Of a DNA stretch of 64,000 nucleotides, positions 52,401-63,356 are shown piece by piece; position 1 is the first letter of the stretch; every line of letters begins with the position of its first letter. Source of the DNA: Osmia lignaria lignaria (taxonomy: Eukaryota > Arthropoda > Insecta > Hymenoptera > Megachilidae); contig NW_027478166.1 in NCBI RefSeq assembly GCF_051020975.1, positions 13,641,501 through 13,705,500 on the forward strand, in the 5' to 3' direction. Both the position numbers and the translations under genes were made by a program. The notes beneath the pieces were generated by a model. It searched no databases and was not told the DNA's origin. It worked only from the letters and a program-made list of their open reading frames with translations.

Positions 52401-53278
52401 ATGGCAAAATGCTAAGAGACCTTATTTGTAGAGAATTAAGTTTCCTACTTTTTATGTTCTATGATATTTTTTGATCAGATGCGTAGTTCTCGAGATATAT
52501 CGAGATACTTAAAAGTTCCGAAGCCGCACCAACATAATAGAGATACAGAAACACCGTGGCCCCTTTCTTTGAGATAACTCTGCACTATTGCGAGCTGCAA
52601 ATGCTACTTCCAGCTTAGCTGTGGAGAAGAAGAACAACAAGAAGAAGAAATATCTCGAAATATGTCCGTCAGGCCCCTTCCCTTGAGATAAATCTGCAAA
52701 TATCTCGGAAACGAAGCGAGCTATAGCAAAATGTTAAGAGACCTTTTTTGTAGAGAATTATGTTTCCTACAATTTACGTTCTCTAATATTTTTTGATCAG
52801 AAGCGTAGTTTTCGAGATATATCGAGATATTTAAAAGTTCCGAAGCCGCACCAACATAATAGAGATACAGAAACACCGTGGCCCCTTTCCTTGAGATAAC
52901 TCTGCACTATTGCGAGCTGCAAATGCCACTTCCAGCTTAGCTGTGCAGAAGAAGAACAACAAGAAGAAGAAATATCTCGAAATATGTCCGTCAGGCCCCT
53001 TCCCTTGAGATAAATCTGCAAATATCTCGGAAACGAAGCGAGCTATGGCAAAATGTTAAGAGACCTTTTTTGTAGAGAATTAAGTTTCCTACTTTTTATG
53101 TTCTATGATATTTTTTGATCAGATGCGTAGTTCTCGAGATATATCAAGATATTTAAAAGCTCCGAAGCTGCACCAACATAATAGAGGTACAGAAACACCG
53201 TGGCCCCTTTCTTTGAGATAACTCTGCACTATTGCGAGCTGCAAATGCCACTTCCAGCTTAGCTGTGCAGAAGAAGAA
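49490..53278. repeat. Nine-monomer-spaced duplication (49490-50380 and 52388-53278)
   Basis: About 890 bp are shared at an offset of 2898 bp (9 x 322). Markers are GAGATACTTAAAAG, AATGCTACTTCC, GTGGAGAAGAAG, GCTATAGCAAAATG, TTTACGTTCTCT and AAAAGCTCCGAAGCTG. The monomers anchored at 48289 and 51187 share the same offset (AACAAGAATAAGAAATATTTCG). The copies are separated by unrelated monomer types, so this is a degraded HOR. Confidence 0.8.
51790..52410. repeat. Adjacent pair of nearly identical monomers
   Basis: The monomers anchored at 51831 and 52153 share the rare combination TTCTTACAATTTACG, GCTCCACGAAC, CCGTTGCCCC and CTTTTAGATAAC. Only a couple of differences are visible (TTATATTTC/TTATGTTTC; CCCTTCCC/CCCGTCCC near 52356). 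This is a single-monomer tandem duplication and one of the clearest cases of immediate neighbours being closest relatives. Confidence 0.82.
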
Positions 53279-53989
53279 CAACAAGAAGAAGAAATATCTC
53301 GAAATATGTCCGTCAGGCCCCTTCCCTTGAGATAAATCTGCAAATATCTCGGAAACGAAGCAAGCTATGGCAAAATGTTGAGAGACCTTATTTGTAGAGA
53401 ATTAAGTTTCCTACTTTTTATGTTCTATGATATTTTTTGATCAGATGCGTAGTTCTCGTGATATATCGAGATATTTAAAAGTTCCGAAGCCGCACCAACA
53501 TAATAGAGATACAGAAACACCGTGGCCCCTTTCTTTTAGATAACTCTGCACTATTGCGAGCTGCAAATGCCACTTCCAGCTTAGCTGTGCAGAAGAAGAA
53601 CAACAAGAAGAAGAAATATCTCGAAATATGTCCGTCAGGCCCCTTCCCTTGAGATAAATCTGCAAATATCTCGGAAACGAAGCGAGCTATGGCAAAATGT
53701 TAAGAGACCTTTTTTGTAGAGAATTATGTTTCCTACAATTTACGTTCTCTGATATTTTTTGATCAGAAGCGTAGTTTTCGAGATATATCGAGATATTTAA
53801 AAGTTCCGAAGCCGCACCAACATAATAGAGATACAGAAACACCGTGGCCCCTTTCCTTGAGATAACTCTGCACTATTGCGACCTGCAAATGCCACTTCCA
53901 GCTTAGCTGTGCAGAAGAAGAACAACAAGAAGAAGAAATATCTCGAAATATGTCCGTCAGGCCCCTTCCCTTGATATAAATCTGCAAAT

Positions 53990-55920
53990 ATCTCGGAAAC
54001 GATGCCAGCTATGGGAAAATGTTAAGAGACCTTTTTTGTAGAGAATTAAGTTTCCTACTTTTTATCTTCTATGATATTTTTTGATCAGATGCGTAGTTCT
54101 CGAGATATATCAAGATATTTAAAAGTTCCGAAGCTGCACCAACATAATAGAGGTACAGAAACACCGTGGCCTCTTCCTTTGCGATAACTCTGCACTATTG
54201 CGAGCTGCAAATGCCACTTCCAGCTTAGCTGTGCAGAAGAAGAACAACAAGAAGAAGAAATATCTCGAAATATGTCCGTCAGGCCCCTTCCCTTGAGATA
54301 CATCTGCAAATATCTCGGAAACGAAGCGAGCTATGGCAAAATGTTAAGATACCTTTTTTGTAGATAATTAAGTTTCCTACTTTTTATGTTCTATGATATT
54401 TTTTGATCAGATGCGTAGTTCTCGAGATATATCAAGATATTTAAAAGTTCCGATGCCGCACCAACATAATAGAGATACAGAAACACCGTGGCCCCTTTCT
54501 TTGCGATAACTCTGCACTATTGCGAGCTGCAAATGCCACTTCCAGCTTAGCTGTGCAGAAGAAGAACAACAAGAAGAAGAAATATCTCGAAATATGTCCG
54601 TCAGGCCCCTTCCCTTGAGATAAATCTGCAAATATCTCGGAAACCAAGCAAGCTATGGCAAAATGTTAAGAGACCTTTTTTGTACAGAATTAAGTTTTCT
54701 ACTTTTTATGTTCCATGATATTTTTTGATCAGATGCGTAGTTTTCGAGATATATCGAGATATTTAAAAGTTCCGAAGCCGCACCAACATAATAGAGATGC
54801 AGAAACACCGTGGCCCCTTTCTTTGAGTTAACTCTGCACTATTGCGACCTGCAAATGCCACTTCCAGCTTAGCTGTGCAGAAGAAGAACAAGAAGAAGAA
54901 GAAATATCTCGAAATATATCCGTCAGGCCCCTTCCCTTGAGATATATCTGCAAATATCTCGGAAACGAAGCGAGCTATGGCAAAATGTTAAGAGAGCTTT
55001 TTTGTAGAGAATTAAGTTTTCTACTTTTTATGTTCTATGATATTTTTTGATCAGATGCGTAGTTCTCGAGATATATCAAGATATTTAAAAGTTCCGAAGC
55101 CGCACCAACATAATAGAGATACAGAAACACCGTGGCTCCTTTGTTTGAGATAACTCTGCACTATTGCGATCTGGAAATGCCACTTCCAGTTTAGCTGTGC
55201 AGAAGAAGAACAACAAGAAGAAGAAATATCTCGAAATATGTCCGTTGGGCCCCTTCCGTTGAGATAAATCTGCAAATATCTCGGAAACGAAGCGAGCTAT
55301 GGCAAAATGTTAAGAGACCTTTTTTGTAGAGAATTAAGTTTCCTACTTTCTATGTTCTATGATATTTTTTGATCAGATGCGTAGTTCTCGAGATATATCA
55401 AGATATTTAAAAGTTCGGAAGCCGCACCAACATAATAGAGATACAGAAACACAGTGGCCCCTTTCTTTGCGATAACTCTGCACTATTGCGAGCTGCAAAT
55501 GCCACTTCCAGCTTAGCTGTGCAGAAGAGGAACAACAAGAAGAAGAAATATCTCGGAATATGTCCGTCAGGCCCCTTCCCTTGAGATAAATCTGCAAATA
55601 TCTCGGAAACGATGCCAGCTATGGGAAAATGTTAAGAGACCTTTTTTGTAGAGAATTAAGTTTCTTACTTTTTATCTTCTATGATATTTTTTGATCAGAT
55701 GCGTAGTTCTCGAGATATATCAAGATATTTAAAAGTTCCGAAGCTGCACCAACATAATAGAGGTACAGAAACACCGTGGCCTCTTCCTTTGCGATAACTC
55801 TGCACTATTGCGAGCTGCAAATGCCACTTCCAGCTTAGCTGTGCAGAAGAAGAACAACAAGAAGAAGAAATATCTCGAAATATGTCCGTCAGGCCACTTC
55901 CCTTGAGATAAATCTGCAAA
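53990..55920. repeat. Five-monomer-spaced duplication (53990-54310 and 55600-55920)
   Basis: The monomers anchored at 54085 and 55695 and the sequence just before them match at an offset of 1610 bp (5 x 322). Shared markers are GATGCCAGCTATGGG, TTTATCTTCTATG, GCCTCTTCCTTTGCG and CGAAGCTGCACC. A related form is anchored at 49255. Confidence 0.78.
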
Positions 55921-55989
55921 TATCTCGGAAACGAAGCGAGCTATGGCAAAATGTTAAGAGACCTTTTTTGTAGAGAATTAAGTTTTCTA

Positions 55990-58900
55990 CTTTTTATGTT
56001 CCATGTTATTTTCTGATCAGATGCGTAGTTCTCGAGATATATCAAGATATTTAAAAGTTCTGAAGCTGCACCAACATAATAGAGATACAGAAACACCGTG
56101 GCCCCTTTCTTTGAGATAACTCTGCACTAGTGCGAGCCGCAAATGCCACTTCCAGCTTAGCTGTGCAGAAGAAGAACAACAAGAAGAGGAAATATCTCGA
56201 AATATGTCCGTCAGGCCCCTTCCCTTGAGATAAATCTGCAAATATCTCGGAAACGAAGCGAGCTATGGCAAAATCTTAAGAGACCTTTTTTGTAGAGAAT
56301 TAAGTTTCCTACTTTTTATGTTGTATGATATTTTTTGATCAGATGCGTAATTGTCGAGATATATCAAGATATTTAAAAGTTCCGAAGCTGCACCAACATA
56401 ATAGAGGTACAGAAACACCGTGGCCTCTTTCTTTGAGATAACTCTGCACTATTGTGAGCTGCAAATGCCACTTCCAGCTTAGCTGTGCAGAAGAAGAACA
56501 ACAAGAAGAAGAAATATCTCGAAATATGTCCGTCAGGCCACTTCCCTTGAGATAAATCTGCAAATATCTCGGAAACGAAGCGAGCTATGGCAAAATGTTA
56601 AGAGACCTTTTTTGTAGAGAATTAAGTTTCCTACTTTCTATGTTGTATGATATTTTTTGATCAGATGCGTAGTTCTCGAGATATATCAAGATATTTAAAA
56701 GTTCCGAAGCTGCACCAACATAATAGAGATACAGAAACACCGTGGCCCCTTTCCTTGAGATAACTCTGCACAATTGCGAGCTGCAAATGCCACTTCCAGT
56801 TTAGCTGTGCAGAAGAAGAACAACAAGAAGAAGAAATATCTCGAAATATGTCCGTCAGGCCCCTTCCCTTGAGATAAATCTGCAAATATCTCGGAAACGA
56901 AGCGAGCTATGGCAAAATGTTAAGAGACTTTATTTATAGAGAATTAAGTTTGCTACTTTTTATGTTCTATGATATTTTTTGATCAGATGCGTAGTTCTCG
57001 AGATATATCAAGATATTTAAAAGTTCCGAAGCCGCACCAACATAATAGAGATACAGAAACACCGTGGCCCCTTTCCTTGAGATAACTCTGCACTATTGCG
57101 AGCTGGAAATGCCACTTCCAGTTTAGCTGTGCAGAAGAAGAACAACAAGAAGAAGAAATATCTCGAAATATGTCCGTCAGGCCCCTTCCCTTGAGATAAA
57201 TCTGCAAATATCTCGGAAACGAAGCGAGCTATGGCAAAATGTTAACAGACCTTTTTTGTAGAGAATTAAGTGTCCTACTTTTTATGTTCTGTGATATTTT
57301 TTGATGAGATGCGTAGTTCTCGAGATATATCAAGATATTTAAAAGTTCTGAAGCTGCACCAACATAATAGAGATACAGAAACACCGTCGCCCCTTTCTTT
57401 GAGATAACTCTGCACTATTGCGAGCTGCAAATGCCACTTCCAGCTTAGCTGTGCAGAAGAAGAACAACAAGAAGAAGAAATATCTCGAAATATGTCCGTC
57501 AGGCCCCTTCCCTTGAGATATATCTGCAAATATCTCGGAAACGAAGCGAGCTATGGCAAAATGTTAAGAGACCTTTTTTGTAGAGAATTATGTTTCCTAC
57601 AATTTATGTTCTATGATATTTTTTGATCAGAAGCGTAGTTTTCGAGATATATCGAGATATTTAAAAGTTCCGAAGCCGCACCAACATAATAGAGATACAG
57701 AAACACCGTGGCCCCTTTCTTTGAGATAACTCTGCACTATTGCGAGCTGCAAATGCCACTTCCAGCGTAGCTGTGCAGAAGAATAACAACAAGAAGAAGA
57801 AATATCTCGAAATATGTCCGTCACGCCCCTTCCCTTTAGATAAATCTGCAAATATCTCGGAAACGAAGCGAGCTATGGCAAAATCTTAAGAGACCTTTTC
57901 TGCAGAGAAGTAAGTTTCCTACTTTTTATGTTCTATGATATTTTTTGATCAGATGCGTAGTTCTCGAGATATATCAAGATATTTAAAAGTTCCGAAGCCG
58001 CACCAACATAATAGAGATACAGAAACACCGTGGCCCCGTTCTTTGAGATAACTCTGCACTATTGCGAGCTGGAAATGCCACTTCCAGTTTCGCTGTGCAG
58101 AAGAAGAACAACAAGAAGAAGAAATATCTCGAAATATGTCCGTTAGGCCCCTTCCCTTGAGATAAATCTGCAAATATCTCGGAAACGAAGCGAGCTATGG
58201 CAAAATGTTAACAGACCTTTTTTGTAGAGAATTAAGTTTCCTACTTTTTATGTTGTATGATATTTTTTGATCAGATGCGTAATTGTCGAGATATATCAAG
58301 TTATTTAAAAGTTCCGAAGCTGCACCAACATAATAGAGGTACAGAAACACCGTGGCCCCTTTCTTTGAGATAACTCTGCACTATTGCGAGCTGGAAATGC
58401 CACTTCCAGTTTAGCTGTGCAGAAGAAGAACAACAAGAAGAAGAAATATCTCGAAATATGTCCGTTAGGCCCCTTCCCTTGAGATGAATCTGCAAATATC
58501 TCGGAAACGAAGCGAGCTATGGCAAAATGTGAAGAGACCTTTTTTGTAGAGAATTAAGTTTCCTACTTTTTATGTTCTATGATATGTTTTGATCAGATGC
58601 GTAGTTCTCGAGATATATCAAGATATTTAAAAGTTCCGAAGCTGCACCAACATAATAGAGATACAGAAACACCGTCGCCCCTTTCTTTGAGATAACTCTG
58701 CACTATTGCGAGCTGCAAATGCCACTTCCAGCTTAGCTGTGCAGAAGAAGAACAACAAGAAGAAGAAATATCTCGAAATATGTCCGTCAGGCCCCTTCCC
58801 TTGAGATATATCTGCAAATATCTCGGAAACGAAGCGAGCTATGGCAAAATGTTAAGAGACCTTTTTTGTAGAGAATTATGTTTCCTACTTTTTATGTTCT

Positions 58901-59500
58901 ATGATATTTTTTGATCAGATGCGTAGTTCTCGAGATATATCAAGATATTTAAAAGTTCCGAAGCCGCACCAACATAATAGAGATACAGAAACACCGTGGC
59001 CCCTTTCTTTGAGATAACTCTGCACTATTGCGAGCTGCAAATGCCACTTCCAGCTTAGCTGTGCAGAAGAAGAACAACAAGAAGAAGAAATATCTCGAAA
59101 TATGTCCGTCAGGCCCCTTCCCTTGAGATATATCTGCAAATATCTCGGAATCGAAGCGAGCTATGGCAAAATGTTAAGAGACCTTTTTTGGAGAGAATTA
59201 AGTTTTCTACTTTTTATGTTCCATGATATTTTTTGATCAGATGCGTAGTTCTCGAGATATATCAAGATATTTAAAAGTTCTGAAGCTGCACCAACATAAT
59301 AGAGATACAGAAACACCGTGGCCCCTTTCTTTGAGATAACTCTGCACTAGTGCGAGCCGCAAATGCCACTTCCAGCTTAGCTGTGCAGAAGAAGAACAAC
59401 AAGAAGAGGAAATATCTCGAAATATGTCCGTCAGGCCCCTTCCCTTGAGATAAATCTGCAAATATCTCGGAAACGAAGCGAGCTATGGCAAAATGTTAAG
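55990..59500. repeat. Ten-monomer-spaced duplication near 56.0 and 59.2 kb
   Basis: The monomers anchored at 56017 and 59237 match at an offset of 3220 bp. Markers are TTTTATGTTCCATG, AAAGTTCTGAAGCTGC, CACTAGTGCGAGCCGC and AAGAAGAGGAAATATC. Between them 57305 and 58593 share GAAACACCGTCGCCCC at 1288-bp spacing. These are single monomers or fragments, not a full HOR. Confidence 0.72.
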
Positions 59501-59560
59501 AGACCTTTTTTGTAGAGAATTAAGTTTCCTACTTTTTATGTTCTATGATATTTTTTGATC

Positions 59561-59882
59561 AGATGCGTAGTTCTCGAGATATATCAAGATACTTAAAAGT
59601 TCCGAAGCCGCACCAACATAATAGAGATACAGAAACACCGTGGCCCCTTTCTTTGAGATAACTCTGCACTATTGCGAGCTGCAAATGCCACTTCCAGCTT
59701 AGCTGTGCAGAAGAAGAACAACAAGAAGAAGAAATATCTCGAAATATGTCCGTCAGGCCCCTTCCCTTGAGATAAATCTGCAAATATCTCGGAAACGAAG
59801 CGAGCTATGGCAAAATGTTAAGAGACCTTTTTTGTAGAGAATTAAGTTTCCTACTTTTTATGTTCTATGATATTTTTTGATC
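59561..59882 (+). repeat. Representative A-type monomer and its internal anatomy
   Basis: This unit is close to the A consensus. In order it holds: an AT-rich segment with a CTCGAG site and the degenerate pair CGAGATAT/CAAGATAC; a CpG-bearing part (TCCGAAGCCGCACC); an imperfect dyad AGCTGCAA-N7-TTCCAGCT; a purine-rich GAA/AAC tract; the box ATATCTCG; a second segment that resembles the middle of the unit (GGCCCCTTCCCTTGAGATAA against GGCCCCTTTCTTTGAGATAA, 114 bp upstream); a second ATATCTCG box; then a T run and the TGATCA anchor. By hand count it has 66 C, 61 G and 11 CpG in 322 bp: 39.4% GC and CpG observed/expected about 0.88. A 74-codon antisense frame exists but would have to start at TTG. 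Confidence 0.9.
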
Positions 59883-60780
59883 AGATGCGTAGTTCTCGAG
59901 ATATATCAAGATATTTAAAAGTTCCGAAGCCGCACCAACATAATAGAGATACAGAAACACCGTGGCCCCTTTCTTTGAGATAACTCTGCACTATTGCGAG
60001 CTGCAAATGCCACTTCCAGCTTAGCTGTGCAGAAGAAGAACAACAAGAAGAAGAAATAACTCGAAATATGTCCGTCAGGCCCCTTCCCTTGAGATATATC
60101 TGCAAATATCTCGGAAACGAATTGAGCTATGGCAAAATGTTAAAAGACCTTTTTTGTAGAGAAACAAGTTTCCTACTTTTTATGTTCTATGATATTTTTT
60201 GATCAGATGCGTAGTTCTCGAGATATATCAAGATATTTAAAAGTTCCGAAGCCGCACCAACATAATAGAGATACAGAAACACCGTGGCCCCTTTCTTTGA
60301 GATAACTCTGCACTATTGCGAGCTGTAAATGCCACTTCCAGCTTAGCTGTGCAGAAGAAGAACAACAAGAAGAAGAAATATCTCGAAATATGTCCGTCAG
60401 GCCCCTTCCCTTGAGATAAATCTGCAAATATCTCGGAAACGAAGCGAGCTATGGCAAAATGTAAAGAGACCTTTTTTGTAGAGAATTAAGTTTCCTACTT
60501 TTTATGTTCTATCATATTTTTTGATCAGATGCGTAGTTTTCGAGATATATCGAGATTTTTAAAAGTTCCGAAGCCGCCACAACATAATAGAGATACAGAA
60601 ACACCGAGGCCCCTTTCTTCGAGATAACTCTGCACTAGTGCGAGCCGCAAATGCCGCTTCCAGCTTAGCTGTGCAGAAGAAGAACAACAAGAAGAAGAAA
60701 TATCTCGAAATATGTCCGTCAGGCCCCTTCCCTTGAGATAAATCTGCAAATATCTCGGAAACGAAGCGAGCTATGGCAAA

Positions 60781-62068
60781 ATCATAAGATACCTTATTTG
60801 TAGAGAATTAAGTTTCCTACTTTTTATGTTCTATGATATTATTTGATCAGATGCGTAGTTCTCGAGATTAATCAAGATATTTAAAAGTTCCGAAGCCGCA
60901 CCAACATAATAGAGATACAGAAACACCGTGGCCCCTTTCTTTGAGATAACTCTGCACTATTGCGAGCTGCAAATGCCACTTCCAGCTTAGCTGTGCAGAA
61001 GAAGAACAACAAGAAGAAGAAATATCTCGAAATATGTCCGTCAGGCCCCTTCCCTTGAGATAAATCTGCATAGCTCTCGGAAACGAAGCGAGCTCTGGCA
61101 AAATGTTATGAGACCTTTTTTGTAGAGAATTAAGTTTCCTACTTTTTATGTTGTATGATATTTTTTGATCAGATGCGTAATTGTCGAGATATATCAAGAT
61201 ATTTAAAAGTTCCGAAGCTGCACCAACATAATAGAGGTACAGAAACACCGTGGCCTCTTTCTTTGAGATAACTCTGCACTATTGCGAGCTGCAAATGCCA
61301 CTTCCAGCTTAGCTGTGCAGAAAAGGAACAACAAGAAGAAGAAATATCTCGGAATATGTCCGTCAGGCCCCTTCCCTTGAGATAAATCTGCAAATATCTC
61401 GGAAACGATGCCAGCTATGGGAAAATGTTAAGAGACCTTTTTTGTAGAGAATTAAGTTTCCTACTTTTTATGTTCTATGATATTTTTTGATCAGATGCGT
61501 AGTTCTCGAGATATATCAAGATATTTAAAAGTTCCGAAGCCGCACCAACATAATAGAGATACAGAAACACCGTGGCTCCTTTCTTTGAGATAACTCTGCA
61601 CTATTGCGACCTGGAAATGCCACTTCCAGTTTAGCTGTGCAGAAGAAGAACAACAAGAAGAAGAAATATCTCGAAATATGTCCGTTGGGCCCCTTCCCTT
61701 GAGATAAATCTGCAAATATCTCGGAAACGAAGCGAGCTATGGCAAAATGTTAAGAGACCTTTTCTGTAGAGAAGTAAGTTTCCTACTTTTTATGTTCTAT
61801 GATATTTTTTGATCAGATGCGTAGTTCTCGAGATATATCAAGATATTTATAAGTTCCGAAGCCGCACCAACATAATAGAGATACAGAAACACCGTGGCCC
61901 CTTTCTTTGAGATAACTCTGCACTATTGCGAGCTGGAAATGCCACTTCCAGTTTAGCTGTGCAGAAGAAGAACAACAAGAAGAAGAAATATCTCGAAATA
62001 TGTCCGTTAGGCCCCTTCCCTTGAGATAAATCTGCAAATATCTCGGAAACGAAGCGAGCTATGGCAAA
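60781..62068. repeat. Terminal 4-monomer HOR, copy 1 (1288 bp)
   Basis: A four-monomer unit with markers AAATCATAAGATACC, TATTATTTGATCAG, GAGATTAATCAAG, GCATAGCTCTCGG, GTTATGAGACC, TAATTGTCGAG, GCAGAAAAGGAAC, GATGCCAGCTATGGG, TCCGTTGGGCC and TTTATAAGTTCC. It repeats at exactly 1288 bp. Component monomers resemble earlier ones (55051 for the TCCGTTGGGCC unit, 57949 for the AGAAGTAAG unit, 56339 for the TAATTGTCGAG unit), so the HOR was assembled from local monomers. Confidence 0.9.
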
Positions 62069-63356
62069 ATCATAAGATACCTTATTTGTAGAGAATTAAG
62101 TTTCCTACTTTTTATGTTCTATGATATTATTTGATCAGATGCGTAGTTCTCGAGATTAATCAAGATATTTAAAAGTTCCGAAGCCGCACAAACATAATAG
62201 AGATACAGAAACACCGTGGCCCCTTTCTTTGAGATAACTCTGCACTATTGCGAGCTGCAAATGCCACTTCCAGCTTAGCTGTGCAGAAGAAGAACAACAA
62301 GAAGAAGAAATATCTCGAAATATGTCCGTCAGGCCCCTTCCCTTGAGATAAATCTGCATAGCTCTCGGAAACGAAGCGAGCTCTGGCAAAATGTTATGAG
62401 ACCTTTTTTGTAGAGAATTAAGTTTCCTACTTTTTATGTTGTATGATATTTTTTGATCAGATGCGTAATTGTCGAGATATATCAAGATATTTAAAAGTTC
62501 CGAAGCTGCACCAACATAATAGAGGTACAGAAACACCGTGGCCTCTTTCTTTGAGATAACTCTGCACTATTGCGAGCTGCAAATGCCACTTCCAGCTTAG
62601 CTGTGCAGAAAAGGAACAACAAGAAGAAGAAATATCTCGGAATATGTCCGTCAGGCCCCTTCCCTTGAGATAAATCTGCAAATATCTCGGAAACGATGCC
62701 AGCTATGGGAAAATGTTAAGAGACCTTTTTTGTAGAGAATTAAGTTTCCTACTTTTTATGTTCTATGATATTTTTTGATCAGATGCGTAGTTCTCGAGAT
62801 ATATCAAGATATTTAAAAGTTCCGAAGCCGCACCAACATAATAGAGATACAGAAACACCGTGGCTCCTTTCTTTGAGATAACTCTGCACTATTGCGACCT
62901 GGAAATGCCACTTCCAGTTTAGCTGTGCAGAAGAAGAACAACAAGAAGAAGAAATATCTCGAAATATGTCCGTTGGGCCCCTTCCCTTGAGATAAATCTG
63001 CAAATATCTCGGAAACGAAGCGAGCTATGGCAAAATGTTAAGAGACCTTTTCTGTAGAGAAGTAAGTTTCCTACTTTTTATGTTCTATGATATTTTTTGA
63101 TCAGATGCGTAGTTCTCGAGATATATCAAGATATTTATAAGTTCCGAAGCCGCACCAACATAATAGAGATACAGAAACACCGTGGCCCCTTTCTTTGAGA
63201 TAACTCTGCACTATTGCGAGCTGGAAATGCCACTTCCAGTTTAGCTGTGCAGAAGAAGAACAACAAGAAGAAGAAATATCTCGAAATATGTCCGTTAGGC
63301 CCCTTCCCTTGAGATAAATCTGCAAATATCTCGGAAACGAAGCGAGCTATGGCAAA
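62069..63356. repeat. Terminal 4-monomer HOR, copy 2 (1288 bp)
   Basis: This is a tandem copy of 60781-62068. The only difference I noticed is A62190 where copies 1 and 3 have C (60902, 63478). Identity is therefore about 99.9%, the highest in the window together with the 8-mer. Confidence 0.9.

Noticed and set aside
57640..57665. CENP-B box-like motif near TTTTCGAGATATATCGAG
   Set aside because: The box needs a TTCG core followed at fixed distance by A and then CGGG. Here the last part is TCGAG, and I found no better match elsewhere in the monomer on either strand.
59675..59720. GAA/AAC purine tract as a microsatellite or exonic enhancer-like element
   Set aside because: It is a fixed part of every full-length monomer with only rare 3-bp or 15-bp length changes. 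No sign of independent expansion and no exon context.
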